Part shown: one piece after another, positions 35,185-44,744 of the stretch
Position numbering within the stretch: the stretch's first letter is position 1
How the letters are laid out: every line of letters begins with the position of its first letter
DNA from: SIG351 sp045627045
GTDB taxonomy: Bacteria; Bacillota; Clostridia; HGM11327
Assembly: GCA_045627045.1 (NCBI GenBank)
Contig: JAZQMY010000041.1
Span: 39,772-103,771 of the forward strand
DNA: 64,000 nt
Direction of reading: 5' to 3'
Program-made: the position numbers and the translations under genes
Notes under the pieces: generated by a model
What the model was told of the DNA's origin: nothing
What the model saw: only the letters and a program-made list of their open reading frames with translations
Databases searched by the model: none

Positions 35185-36383
35185 TCGATGTCCTCCGTTT
35201 CATCGGTCGTATCCGTGTCGGTATCTTCCTCGATCAGATATTCTTCATCCTCCAGGTCAAAGTCGTCGATCTCGGACGGTACTTTTGTTGTTTTGCCTTT
35301 CTTCTTTACCACAAGGAAATAGAAGGCCGCACCGCCTCCGCCTGCCAGGATCACAAGGACGATCATACCGGCATTGCCGCCCTTCTTATCGTCTGCCGGA
35401 GGCTCGGGATCGGTGGGTTCCGTAGGCTCCTGGGGCTTGGGCTCCACACCTGCACACTCGGTCATATTCGCCATACAGAGCGTACAATCCGCTTTAATGG
35501 CACCCGCCGCGCATTTATTGGAACAGGAACAGACGACGGGCTCCGTTTCGGTCTCGCCGTCCTCCATAAGTGCCATAAGGTCGGCTTCATCCACCTGGTT
35601 CAAGAAATGTACGGTATATTCGCCCTCGTCGTCACGGTCAATAATGAGATAGAACACGTTGCCGTTTTTGGTCTGTACCGTAATAAACTGCTTGCCGCTT
35701 TCCTCGCTGCTGCCGATATCGTCAATGAGGGTCATATTTCCGTCAGGCGTGAGGGCGTTACTGTTGCCGCCCGTTTCTCCCATATCTCCAAACATACCGC
35801 CGAACATATCAAGTAGCCCCGCCAACATATCGAAGTCAAGGGAGAAGGAGGGTGTTTCGGTATCCTCGCCGCTATCACAAGTGGGCTTATCCGTTACGGT
35901 GAGATAATCGGAATGAACATAGCCGATACGTTTAGGTAAAAGCACCATGACCCATTCGCCGTCTGTGCCGATTACGTCCACGGTCTCGCCGTTCTCAAGC
36001 TGGGTAAAGGCCCTGTTATCAAGACCGGCTCCCGTTCTGACGTTCAATCGGGCTCCGTTTGTGGTGACGGTTCCAACCTGTCCGGGTGACCTTTCTTCCT
36101 CCGAAACATCACCCATGCCGCCGATGAAGGATAGAACAGTATCCATAATGGCGTCAAGGTCAATGCCGGAAAGGTCGATCCCCTCCAAAAGAGAAAGGTA
36201 TTCCTCCGGTATCTGAAACTCGATATCCGCCGTTCCCTCGGTGGGCTCGGTATCCTCGATAACGGGCGGTTCCTCGTAATCTGCGCCGCCGTCACTTGCA
36301 AAGGCGGTCATAGAAAAAGCGGTGGTACACATCACCACCGCCAAAAGACAGGCCAAAAGTCGAAACATTCCTTTACGCTTCAT
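35181..36383 (-). CDS. DUF4366-type surface protein with SH3-like domain
   Basis: 400 residues. A signal peptide (about 1-29, ending TAFSMTAFASDG) leads to an acidic region, a bacterial SH3 domain (about 100-160, GARLNVRTGAGLDNRAFTQL), the DUF4366 part with a Cys-containing segment (CSCSNKCAAGAIKADCTLC) and a membrane helix at about 340-362, then a short acidic tail. It should be anchored in the membrane and face outward, where SH3 domains bind peptidoglycan. A usual member of the Tn1549-type operon next to DUF4315 and TopB. Confidence 0.85.
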   Translation of the reverse strand: MKRKGMFRLLACLLAVVMCTTAFSMTAFASDGGADYEEPPVIEDTEPTEGTADIEFQIPEEYLSLLEGIDLSGIDLDAIMDTVLSFIGGMGDVSEEERSPGQVGTVTTNGARLNVRTGAGLDNRAFTQLENGETVDVIGTDGEWVMVLLPKRIGYVHSDYLTVTDKPTCDSGEDTETPSFSLDFDMLAGLLDMFGGMFGDMGETGGNSNALTPDGNMTLIDDIGSSEESGKQFITVQTKNGNVFYLIIDRDDEGEYTVHFLNQVDEADLMALMEDGETETEPVVCSCSNKCAAGAIKADCTLCMANMTECAGVEPKPQEPTEPTDPEPPADDKKGGNAGMIVLVILAGGGGAAFYFLVVKKKGKTTKVPSEIDDFDLEDEEYLIEEDTDTDTTDETEDIE

Positions 36384-36648
36384 CGTTCATATCCTCCGTT
36401 TCCTCGGTCTCGGCTCCGCTGTTCGCCACCATCATATCCTCGGGCAGCGTAATGAGGCCGCTTGCGTATGCCTTCAGGAAGGCGGTGAGCTCCTTGTTAT
36501 CCATCTTCACGGCCTTAACCATACGGACGATCTCCAGGTTTTCTTCCTCTGCAAGCTGCGCCTCCAGGGAACGCTGCTTTTTCTGCAGCTCCGCGATCTT
36601 TTCTTTCGTTTTCGCAATATCATTGCGGATTTTATCAACAGTTGCCAT
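36373..36648 (-). CDS. DUF4315 family protein
   Basis: 91 residues, mostly one coiled coil (KIRNDIAKTKEKIAELQKKQRSLEAQLAEEEN) with an acidic end. It is a regular partner of DUF4366 in these elements; function unknown. It overlaps the DUF4366 gene by 11 bases. Confidence 0.85.
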   Translation of the reverse strand: MATVDKIRNDIAKTKEKIAELQKKQRSLEAQLAEEENLEIVRMVKAVKMDNKELTAFLKAYASGLITLPEDMMVANSGAETEETEDMNDEA

Positions 36649-36651
36649 AGA

Positions 36652-37377
36652 TTAAATATCTCCTTTCAAAAATCGGTCTTTCCAAGAATAGTTACGCCCC
36701 AGGCCCTTGACCGTTTTGAGATTAGGCCGGGCGTTATCCTCCAGGGCAATAGCACGACGGAACAGGTCCGGGTGCTGCTCCCGAAGGTCGATGATTTCCT
36801 CCGCCCGCATACTCGGGCAGAAAAAACAGGAGGATTTACCGGGCTGCGGCAAGCCTGCCGCCTCGATCTCCCGGATACAATCCTCCCGGTTCCATCCCCA
36901 TTCCATCAGGGGATACCACTTGCTGTATTTGGGGTCTGCCAGATCCCGCAGAAGGACCTTATCACTTTGGTATTGTTCGCCTGCGTCATAGCCGATGAAC
37001 TTTACCACCTTTTTCCCGCTGCTCCACACCTCACGGCAAGGAGGATAGTTATTGCAAAACTTCTCCTGCGGTCCGATCTTGTGTTTTAAGGAACAGCGCT
37101 TGAAGCCATAGGCGATTGACGGGAGCGTTCCGCTTTGCAGACATTCATCCTCCAGCGTCAGCCTCCGTCCGTCCTTCGTGGTCTTATATACCCGTGTGAT
37201 CTTCGGCATACCGTGACTTTCAAGCCATCTATCCATAACGTCAAGATAGGCGTATGTGTGCGGGTGTTCGCTGCCCGTATCCGCAAAGAGGATCAGGTCC
37301 ACGGGGATACGGTGCTTTTGCAGCCCCACAAGTAAGGCGGTGCTGTTGGCTCCGCCGCCATAGGAAACGATATTAAA
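36652..37377 (-). pseudogene. PP-loop ATPase / PAPS-reductase-like protein with frameshifted start
   Basis: The frame holds the PP-loop VSYGGGANSTALL followed by LILFADTGSEHPHTY and a C-terminal FFCPSMR, as in PAPS-reductase and DndC-like proteins that use ATP to activate or thiolate substrates. The first usable codon in frame, GTG at 37329, lies after the PP-loop and would remove it. GGAGGTGAG (37391-37383) is instead correctly placed for TTG at 37381, but that frame stops after two codons. One extra T in the TTT at 37375-37377 explains this. So the gene is either broken, shifted on purpose, or affected by a sequencing error. If read from GTG the product is 225 residues. Confidence 0.65.
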
Positions 37378-37393
37378 TCAAGCTCACCTCCAA

Positions 37394-39418
37394 TCAATCA
37401 AAAGGCGGTCTGCCGAATGCGTAAAAGTGCGACTGCCAATAACTCGTATTGATATCGGCATACTGGATCGGGTCCCCGCAATGCAGCATTTTTCCGCCGC
37501 CTACATAGATACCCACGTGGGAAACGCCCGGCGTATCGTAAGTACCTGTAAAAAAGATCAGATCGCCCGGTCTTGCATTTGCGGACGATACGGGAGTGGA
37601 AATGTTGTATAGCCCCTGGGCTCCCAGCCTGCCCGTATTGCAGACGCCGCTTTCCGTCAACGCCCAGGATACAAAGCCGGAACAGTCAAAGGAGGTGTTA
37701 GGATTGCTGCCGCCCCACACATAGGGATACCCGATGTATTTCTCCGCCTCCGTGATGAACGCCGCAAAGGTTTCATCCTCCAGGGCAGAAGCAGGGATAT
37801 CGTAGGTTTGCGGTGGGTTCGTGTACTTCTCCACATAGGAGGACGTCGGGAACAAATCCTCACGATTTCCCAGAGTTGACATATAGGCCGCATACAGGGA
37901 CAGGGTTTCTTCGCCCATAATATACACCGGCACGTGGGAGAGATTGAAATTTTCCAGCTTCACATTGCAGATGTAATAGGTGTATGGCACCTGTACCTCA
38001 TATTCGTATTCCTCGGTTGTGGTCTCGCCGGTCTCCGGGTCCGTTACCGTTCTGGTTCCTGTCCGCGTTTCCGTCCGATACCTTGTTTCGGTCTCCACCG
38101 TTTCGGTAAGGATATACTGCTTTTCAAACAGCATAGCAAGATCAGCCGTTATCTGTTCAGAGGTGAAAGTACCCTCATGCAGCGCCGACAGAATGGAGAT
38201 CAGAACATAGGGATCATGCTCGATATCGTCCAGATCATAATGGTATTCATCGTATCCGGGATTTAGGGACTCGTAATTGTCGAGCTTATATTGAAGCTCC
38301 GCCTCCATAGCAAGATAGGCATTTTCCGCCGCATAGATATCCGTATCCTCCGAGAGATAGGAGGACGAGAACACGGTGCCCGCGCCGCTGCCTAACATCA
38401 TCGTACAGGAGGATATCCCGCCGATCAGGAGGAACACCACCGCAGCTATTGCAACGACTATGAGAATGACCTTCCAATTACTTTTCACAAAGACCGCTGC
38501 TCGCTTTGCCGCCTCCTTCGCGCGGATCGCCGCGCTCTTTGCGGTCTGGGCTGCTTTCTTTGTGTTCTGTCCGGTCTTGCGTACCTCCTTCGCATAATTG
38601 CGCTTGATACGCTGCTTCTGCATAAAACGGGATACGGGGTTGGAGGCCGCCAGCGCCGGATCATCGTGGAGCACCTTTTGGTAAAGATACTCCGCGTTTG
38701 CCTTGATGGACGCCTGTTCCGCCTTCGCCGCGTCCCGCCAAGGTTTGGTTTTGTGGTGACGGATGGCAGAGCGTACCTTGCTACCGGTATAGCTCACGGC
38801 ACTTTCTGCCAGGAGCTCGCCCTTGTGTCCTGCCTCCACGCCTACGTTATCCTGTTCGACCTGACGTATCTTGCTGTGCGCCGTATCCCTGAGTTCCTGT
38901 ACCGGACGGGGCAAAGGGTTATGGTGCAGTTTGCCGTTTGGCTTTTTCTCCACTTCTTCAAAGCGAAGCCGTGTTTTACCTTTGCCGGTCGTTTCATCGA
39001 AGGTTCGCTCTTTGCGTATGACCTTCTTTGTGGGGATAGCTGCTTTCGCCTTATCCAGCTTATCCGCCGCCTTGTCGGAACGGTCGATATACTTTTTCAT
39101 AGCAGGATCGGCGCGTTCCACGTCGGTAAACTGTAAACGGGAGGAAGGACGGCGCCTTGCCGCATAACCTTCCTTGACCGCCTTATCGTCGGCCTTTGCC
39201 TGCTTCTTTGCGGAAAGATGGGTATGGTGTTCCGCCGCACGCACCGCCAAATCGACCGCCGCGCTTGCCGGCTCCTCCGATGAAGAGGATAAGTCCACCT
39301 CGGGTTCCCGTTGGATTATATTTGTAACCTCGCCCGTGGCAAGGTTTTCCGTTACCGCGCCGTCGTGGGTCATTTTCTGCGTAACCTTATCCGGCGCTTT
39401 CAATTCTTTCATAGGCAA
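37394..39418 (-). CDS. NlpC/P60 cell-wall hydrolase of the conjugation system
   Basis: 674 residues. A long basic, Ala-rich cytoplasmic N-terminal part (1-313), one membrane helix (314-338), an outer region with a Thr/Glu-rich stretch, and a C-terminal NlpC/P60 domain from about residue 555: catalytic Cys near 580 in FDCSGFV, His in VSHVGIYVGGG and a third His in MLHCG. It cuts peptidoglycan to open a path for the transfer channel, like Tn916 Orf14 or C. difficile CD1107-type proteins. The overlap with the dcm stop is ten bases. Confidence 0.88.
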   Translation of the reverse strand: MPMKELKAPDKVTQKMTHDGAVTENLATGEVTNIIQREPEVDLSSSSEEPASAAVDLAVRAAEHHTHLSAKKQAKADDKAVKEGYAARRRPSSRLQFTDVERADPAMKKYIDRSDKAADKLDKAKAAIPTKKVIRKERTFDETTGKGKTRLRFEEVEKKPNGKLHHNPLPRPVQELRDTAHSKIRQVEQDNVGVEAGHKGELLAESAVSYTGSKVRSAIRHHKTKPWRDAAKAEQASIKANAEYLYQKVLHDDPALAASNPVSRFMQKQRIKRNYAKEVRKTGQNTKKAAQTAKSAAIRAKEAAKRAAVFVKSNWKVILIVVAIAAVVFLLIGGISSCTMMLGSGAGTVFSSSYLSEDTDIYAAENAYLAMEAELQYKLDNYESLNPGYDEYHYDLDDIEHDPYVLISILSALHEGTFTSEQITADLAMLFEKQYILTETVETETRYRTETRTGTRTVTDPETGETTTEEYEYEVQVPYTYYICNVKLENFNLSHVPVYIMGEETLSLYAAYMSTLGNREDLFPTSSYVEKYTNPPQTYDIPASALEDETFAAFITEAEKYIGYPYVWGGSNPNTSFDCSGFVSWALTESGVCNTGRLGAQGLYNISTPVSSANARPGDLIFFTGTYDTPGVSHVGIYVGGGKMLHCGDPIQYADINTSYWQSHFYAFGRPPFD

Positions 39419-40431
39419 TCACCGTCCTTTCCGTAGGGACAGATATCCACACAAGCCCCGGTCTCTATTGCCGCGATATAGCGGAAGATGGGATATGCCT
39501 GGGGAGGACAGACCGCATTCCCAAGCGTTTTCAGCCGCAGGGCGCGGCCGTCCATCCGCTCGGTCATACGGGGGACGCCCTCGGGTTCTCTTGCCCAGAG
39601 GATACGTCCGTCCATCCCTTCGGGAAGCCCATCAGCCATTCCACCCAATCGGGGTTCAGGGCTGAATTGTCGGAGATCGGCTGCTCCAGGGAGATCATTT
39701 GCGCTGACAGGTTCCCGTCCTTCTTCTTCGGATCGAAGGCCGAGGGTTTCAGAGTGGAACGAAATCCGTCCGACGCAACGGGGGTCAGATAGAACACCGC
39801 CGCTGACAGCGGAAGGCTCCAGATCGCCCCGCTTTTGTTCCTCTTTCGGAATATCCCACCGTCCGACAGGAACACATCCAGGTTTTGCGCGTCCCTGCCT
39901 GTGCATTTGTCGGAGGCAAGGGGTGTGGGAAACATCAGCCGCGACGATAAAAGTTCGCTGGCGCTCATGCCATGCGCCGACGCCGCAAGCCGGAAATACG
40001 AATGGGAGAACAGCGTATCCCGCTTTTGCCAGGTCAAAGATCGTTTTGTCGAGCCCCATATTGATGAAGCCAGCAACATTTTCCCCAAGCACCCAACGGG
40101 GCCGCAGTTCGGTAATAACGCGGCACATTTCCGGCCATAGGTAGCGTTCATCCTCAAAGCCTTTTCTTCGTCCGGCTGTTGAGAAGGGCTGACACGGAAA
40201 TCCGCCTGATATGACGGTGACTGTTTCAAGTCCTGTTTTCTCAAAAAACGCCTCCTTCGTGAGTGTAGTAATATCCCGGAACCTGGGAACGTCCGGCCAG
40301 CGCGCCGAGAGGACGGAGTGCGGAAAATCCGCCCATTCACACTGACAGACGGTTTCAAACCCTGCGGCCTCCGCCGCAAGGTCGAGACCGCCTATACCGG
40401 AAAACAGGCTCACGTGAGTAAGTTTAGTCAT
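39409..40431 (-). CDS. DNA cytosine-5 methyltransferase
   Basis: 340 residues from the ATG at 40431, eight bases inside the preceding gene; the frame extends upstream to 40479 but without a ribosome site. Motif I FSGIGGLDLA, motif IV GGFPCQPFSTAG with the catalytic Cys, motif VI GENV, motif VIII ERQRTFIVA and motif X TLGNAVCPPQAYPIF are all present. It methylates cytosine at an unknown site. No restriction partner is nearby, so it likely protects the element from host restriction, next to ArdA in the same operon. Confidence 0.92.
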   Translation of the reverse strand: MTKLTHVSLFSGIGGLDLAAEAAGFETVCQCEWADFPHSVLSARWPDVPRFRDITTLTKEAFFEKTGLETVTVISGGFPCQPFSTAGRRKGFEDERYLWPEMCRVITELRPRWVLGENVAGFINMGLDKTIFDLAKAGYAVLPFVFPACGVGAWHERQRTFIVAADVSHTPCLRQMHRQGRAKPGCVPVGRWDIPKEEQKRGDLEPSAVSGGVLSDPRCVGRISFHSETLGLRSEEEGREPVSANDLPGAADLRQFSPEPRLGGMADGLPEGMDGRILWAREPEGVPRMTERMDGRALRLKTLGNAVCPPQAYPIFRYIAAIETGACVDICPYGKDGDCL

Positions 40432-40810
40432 TGTTTTCGTTGGAACGGAAGGGCGCGAGTTCACCATCCAATTCTGCAAGAACGGCCTCCATGTCCGCCG
40501 TCACCGCCTTGCTTTTAGCAATCAATCCCCACATCGTTTCAATGAAGGAGGTCTCACCCTCGGTATCATCATCGGGGATATCGTCGCCGCAGACAGTATA
40601 AAAATCGTGGTCCTCCCACGCTTCAAAGAGAATATCCGCCTGCTCCAAGAAGGAAGCCGACGCCGCTTTCATACGTTCCAAATCTTCGGGGGTATGCGCT
40701 TTCTTTGCCATAAGTGCAAGCTGCTTGACAAAGCCATACAGGAGGATACGGTCATTGACGATATCCTCATAGGAACTTTCGGGAATGAGATAAATGTTTT
40801 CGTTACTCAT
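40424..40810 (-). CDS. Conserved ICE protein of unknown function
   Basis: 128 residues from the ATG at 40810, which overlaps the virB4 stop; acidic and helical, no known motif. It sits between virB4 and dcm with overlaps on both sides, so it is part of the transfer operon. Confidence 0.65.
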   Translation of the reverse strand: MSNENIYLIPESSYEDIVNDRILLYGFVKQLALMAKKAHTPEDLERMKAASASFLEQADILFEAWEDHDFYTVCGDDIPDDDTEGETSFIETMWGLIAKSKAVTADMEAVLAELDGELAPFRSNENND

Positions 40811-43232
40811 GTTTGGTTTCTCCTTTCGATGTTTCACCAAGTTTTGTGGTCATAATTTCGTAGAGCTCGTTATCCTTCGGGAAGTTATCCACGAATGGCA
40901 GGATCACGTTGCCGAAGAAGATAAGCCCCTGTCCGGGTCCCGCGTTTGAGATATGCGCTGCCTGCTGATTAGAGATATTCAGACGTTCACAAAGTATCTT
41001 GCGGTCGCCGCTTGCCTGGTTGAGAAGGTACACAAAATCGCTGTTTTCAAAGATATTCTCAATCTCCGGGGAGGAAAGAAGGTCCTTGATATTCTGCGTG
41101 ATACCCGTGGGGATACCGCCCCATTTGCGGAAGCGTTTCCAAATCTCCACGCTCCAGGCTCCCACCTCACCGCGCAGCAGAAGGTGGAACTCGTCAACAA
41201 AATACCAGGTGGATTTGCCCAGGTCTCGGTTTTGGGATACTCTGTTCCATACCTGGTCCTGAACGACGAGCATACCCAGGCTTTTCAGTTGCTTGCCCAG
41301 CTCCTTGATATCGAAGCATACAAGGCGGTTGTTGATATCCACGTTCGTCCTGTGATTGAATACGTTGAGCGAACCGTGGACGTAGAGCTCCAGCGCCGCC
41401 GCGACTCTCTGTGCCTCGGGCTCGGGCTGCCGCTTGATCTCGTCGTATAGGTCCTCCAAAATCGGCATTGTCTCCGGTCGGGGGTCTGCCATATACGGAC
41501 GGTACACGGTACGGACAGCTCTATCAACGAGGGTCTTTTCCACCGGCTCCAGCCCGTTCCTTCCGCCTGCCGCAAGCTCGCAGAAGGACAGAATGAAATC
41601 GGATTTAAGAGCAAGAGGGTTGTCGTCCTCGCTGTAATTGAGGTTGATATCCATAGGGTTGACGTACTGCGTACTGGTCGGAGAAATCTTAATGACCTGA
41701 CCTTTCAACCTATCCACCAGCGGGAAGTATTCCGCCTCGGGATCGCAAATGAGGATATCGTCCTTCGTGCTCAGGAAGGTTCCCAGAATTGACCTCTTTG
41801 CCGAGAAACTTTTGCCGCTGCCCGGTGTGCCGAGGATCATACCATTCGGCGTTTTCAGTCTTTTTCGGTCGGCAAGGATCATATTGCCGGAAGTTGCATT
41901 GAGACCGTAGTAAAGCGCCTCGCCGCCGTGGAAAATCTCCTGCGTGGTAAAGGGAACGAACACCGCAACGGAGGAAGTGGTAAGACCTCGCTGTATCTTG
42001 ATACGGTTGAGACCGAGAGGCAGGGCCGATACGAAACCGTCCTCCTGCTGGAAATCCAGACGTACAAGCTGACAGTTATATTTCTGTGCTACGCTCGCCG
42101 CGCGGAGAAGGTCGTTATCCAGCTTTTGCTTGCTGTCCGCGAAGTTCACCACAAGGAAGGTAAGGAGAAACATTCTCTCGTTTCTGCTTTGCAGATCACG
42201 GAGGATATTCTTTGCCTCGCCTGCGTATGTGGCAAGGTCGGTTGGGATGATATCCATGTCGAACCCTTCACGGACCGCCTTTTTCTGTGCGTCGATCTTC
42301 ATACTGTCAAGATCGGTGATCTTGCGCTTGACGGTCTTGATCGCCTCGTTCTGATCCATACTGCGGATATGGAGGCTGACGAGAATATTACTGTCGGTAT
42401 CCAAAAGCTCGGTGAGCAGTCGGTCATCCATCTCGGGCGCGCTGATCTGCAAGAAGGACGCGGCACAGAATTTGTCCGCCATCGTAAATTTCCTCGACTC
42501 TCCGAAACGGAAAGAGGAAGGCGCGATAAAATCCTTGACCGAGAGACCCGACGGTGCAAGCCAGCTCCATTCAAAGGAAAACCGTTCGCCGTCCGGGTGG
42601 AGGATACTGTGCAGCACCTCCAGCCATTCACGGCCGGTCAGTTCTTTTGCCAGGGAACCCATCACCTTGAAATGGTTGAGCGCGTCGGCAACGATACGGG
42701 AAAATCTCGCCCTTGCCGCCTTGATATCCTTTGCCTCGATGGTAAGGGTGAGATACTTTGTTTTGATAAGGCCGTTGTTGCCGTGTTCAAGCTGACCTCG
42801 GAGCATTTGCGTATAACACTCGCGGATATGGTCGAAGTCGTCATTTTGCGCCGCGATCTCGATACGCTTTACGAAATCCTCCCGGTTCATGCGGTGGCTC
42901 ACAAGGGAGAGCTCCATACCGATAGAAGCGTCGTGGGCGTTATACATATCGCAGAGGGCTTCAAAAATTGCCGTCTGATCGTCGGGCTTGGCAAGCTGAT
43001 AATTCACGTCCTCAAACTCGATACAGCGGGACCAGGTCTTTTCATCCAGACGGCACAGACCGTCCGGGTACATTTGACGGAACGGTAAGGTGTCCTGCGC
43101 CGTTCTCGCCTTGCCGTCACCCTTCGCATTTTCGATAATGCGCCTGATCTCACGCTTTTCAGCGTTTGTCAGCTTTACCTTCGGTCTTGCCGCTTTGACT
43201 GCCTGCGGCTCTTGCTTTGGCTTTACGAACAA
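40803..43232 (-). CDS. virB4: VirB4-family conjugation ATPase
   Basis: 809 residues from a TTG start at 43232. AGGAGG is nine bases upstream, and the start lies 74 bases inside prgI. Walker A GTPGSGKS at 468-475, Walker B-like LICDPEAEYF soon after, and FVDEFHLLL near 660. VirB4 powers assembly of and transport through the type IV channel at the inner face of the membrane. This length and neighbourhood fit the CD1110-type group of Clostridium elements. Confidence 0.93.
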   Translation of the reverse strand: MFVKPKQEPQAVKAARPKVKLTNAEKREIRRIIENAKGDGKARTAQDTLPFRQMYPDGLCRLDEKTWSRCIEFEDVNYQLAKPDDQTAIFEALCDMYNAHDASIGMELSLVSHRMNREDFVKRIEIAAQNDDFDHIRECYTQMLRGQLEHGNNGLIKTKYLTLTIEAKDIKAARARFSRIVADALNHFKVMGSLAKELTGREWLEVLHSILHPDGERFSFEWSWLAPSGLSVKDFIAPSSFRFGESRKFTMADKFCAASFLQISAPEMDDRLLTELLDTDSNILVSLHIRSMDQNEAIKTVKRKITDLDSMKIDAQKKAVREGFDMDIIPTDLATYAGEAKNILRDLQSRNERMFLLTFLVVNFADSKQKLDNDLLRAASVAQKYNCQLVRLDFQQEDGFVSALPLGLNRIKIQRGLTTSSVAVFVPFTTQEIFHGGEALYYGLNATSGNMILADRKRLKTPNGMILGTPGSGKSFSAKRSILGTFLSTKDDILICDPEAEYFPLVDRLKGQVIKISPTSTQYVNPMDINLNYSEDDNPLALKSDFILSFCELAAGGRNGLEPVEKTLVDRAVRTVYRPYMADPRPETMPILEDLYDEIKRQPEPEAQRVAAALELYVHGSLNVFNHRTNVDINNRLVCFDIKELGKQLKSLGMLVVQDQVWNRVSQNRDLGKSTWYFVDEFHLLLRGEVGAWSVEIWKRFRKWGGIPTGITQNIKDLLSSPEIENIFENSDFVYLLNQASGDRKILCERLNISNQQAAHISNAGPGQGLIFFGNVILPFVDNFPKDNELYEIMTTKLGETSKGETKHE

Positions 43233-43584
43233 CAGCCATCACCTCCTTTTCTGTCTGCATTTGCCGTTTGACCGCGGCATAGAAATTGTTTGTCTGATAG
43301 GGTCGCGCCTTCGTTCTCGTAAACATTGAACGGATGATATGACCGCCGATCACCTCCAGGGGTTGGCCGTGACGCTCATACATAGCGAGAAGAAAGAACG
43401 GGAGCATGACTAAGATCATGCAGAGGGTGGCGGCGGTGGTATTGATAACCGCTTTGAGCAAAAAGAAAAGCGGTACTCCTATGAGTGCCGCCGCGCCGAA
43501 ACATATTAGCTGCCGTTTGGTGAGACCAAACATGACTTTGCTTTTGACTTTGGTTAAGTCTTTGGGAATGGTTACATACGCCAT
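43159..43584 (-). CDS. prgI: PrgI family membrane protein
   Basis: 141 residues. The opening YVTIPKDLTKVKSKVMFGLTKRQL is the PrgI signature, followed by two membrane helices (about 26-42 and 50-68) and a basic C-terminus. PrgI is a VirB3-like channel part always found just before virB4. The large overlap with virB4 couples their translation. Confidence 0.9.
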   Translation of the reverse strand: MAYVTIPKDLTKVKSKVMFGLTKRQLICFGAAALIGVPLFFLLKAVINTTAATLCMILVMLPFFLLAMYERHGQPLEVIGGHIIRSMFTRTKARPYQTNNFYAAVKRQMQTEKEVMAVVRKAKARAAGSQSGKTEGKADKR

Positions 43585-43599
43585 TATCAGGCCTCCTTC

Positions 43600-44469
43600 T
43601 TAATGGGCTCCGAACAGACTCTTTGCGAGGCTGCCGGTCTTAAAGAGTGCGAAACACAGAAGCACCGTATATCCCATGCAGCTCCAGATGGCGCCGGAGA
43701 TATTCCCGGTCGTGCCGATGGTCTGAATGAGAACGGAATAGATCGCCACGCACACCATAATGAGAAACGCCTGAAACGCCAGAGCGAACAGAGATTTTAA
43801 GTAATTCTGCCCGGTGGAGCTCCAATCACGGTTCGTCATAGTGGCAAGGGGGATCGGTCCGACAGAGGTCGTCAAATACACCTCGATCATGCGTCCGTAA
43901 ATGACGAGCATAATACAGATGGAGAGCGCGTTCATCGTTAGCCCCACGAAAAGGGACTGGAACCATAGACCGAAAAGTTCTCCTATGCCGAGGGCTTCAA
44001 GCTGCGCCTCCATATTGGATATTACGGTGTTCACGTCAAGGGCGGTGTTTCCGATGATAACGCCGGAGGCGCTGTTTACCACGCTTTGGCCCACGTCGAA
44101 GATACCCATGACGATATTCCAGGTGTTGGTTACGATCAGCACGGCGCAGAAGGTCTTGAAAATCCACTTGAAGAACATCCAGGTATCAACGTCGTGCATA
44201 TTATTCTTTTCTGTTACAAGCTGGATCAGCTCATAACACATAACGAAAGTCAGGATAACCCCGGCTATCGGGACAATGACCGATTCTGAAAGATTGCGGA
44301 TCATGGAATAGACGCCGCTGTTCCAATTCAGCGGCGTCTGTCCCACTTCTCCGGCGATCTCGCTTACTTTATCGTTCACTGTGTCGAACATGCCCGACAG
44401 GTTTCCTGTGATACCCTCAATGAGCAGCCCCCTGAGCCACTCATTGAGTTTGTCGAGTATGCCGCCCAT
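43600..44469 (-). CDS. VirB6/TrbL-like channel protein
   Basis: 289 residues, six or so hydrophobic helices (about 60-85, 105-128, 165-195, 235-260, 265-282). N-terminal GGILDKLNEWLRGLL matches the CD1112-type proteins of Clostridium elements. VirB6 forms the core of the inner-membrane channel. It lies 15 bases ahead of prgI. Confidence 0.88.
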   Translation of the reverse strand: MGGILDKLNEWLRGLLIEGITGNLSGMFDTVNDKVSEIAGEVGQTPLNWNSGVYSMIRNLSESVIVPIAGVILTFVMCYELIQLVTEKNNMHDVDTWMFFKWIFKTFCAVLIVTNTWNIVMGIFDVGQSVVNSASGVIIGNTALDVNTVISNMEAQLEALGIGELFGLWFQSLFVGLTMNALSICIMLVIYGRMIEVYLTTSVGPIPLATMTNRDWSSTGQNYLKSLFALAFQAFLIMVCVAIYSVLIQTIGTTGNISGAIWSCMGYTVLLCFALFKTGSLAKSLFGAH

Positions 44470-44489
44470 AAGCGATTACCGCCGGACGA

Positions 44490-44705
44490 TTAACCGAACA
44501 AACCGGAGAGCAGAGGTACGAGGGTGATACCGATGAGGGCAACACCGCCGCCTGCCATAAGCTGCTTCATACCCTGGGACTTGGCGCCGGGGTTGTCGTT
44601 GCCGTAGCCTTCCAGAAGGTTGATAACACCCCAAATGCCGAGACCGGCACCGAGAGCGATAACGAGAGTCTGCAATACACCAACTGCGCTATTGAAAAAT
44701 TCCAT
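44490..44705 (-). CDS. Maff2 family small membrane protein (VirB2-like)
   Basis: 71 residues, two helices (about 8-28 and 50-68) separated by a short Gly/Asn loop. Similar in size and shape to VirB2-type subunits, but pilus formation in Gram-positive ICEs is not established. Located between virD4 and virB6 as in related elements. Confidence 0.87.
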   Translation of the reverse strand: MEFFNSAVGVLQTLVIALGAGLGIWGVINLLEGYGNDNPGAKSQGMKQLMAGGGVALIGITLVPLLSGLFG

Positions 44706-44744
44706 AAAGTAAATCCTCCTAAAAAATGTTTTTGATTTTGGTTT

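Noticed and set aside
39564..40379. 271-residue minus-strand open frame
   Set aside because: Other-frame shadow of the cytosine methyltransferase, which has all its motifs.
41928..43088. 386-residue plus-strand open frame
   Set aside because: Antisense to virB4.
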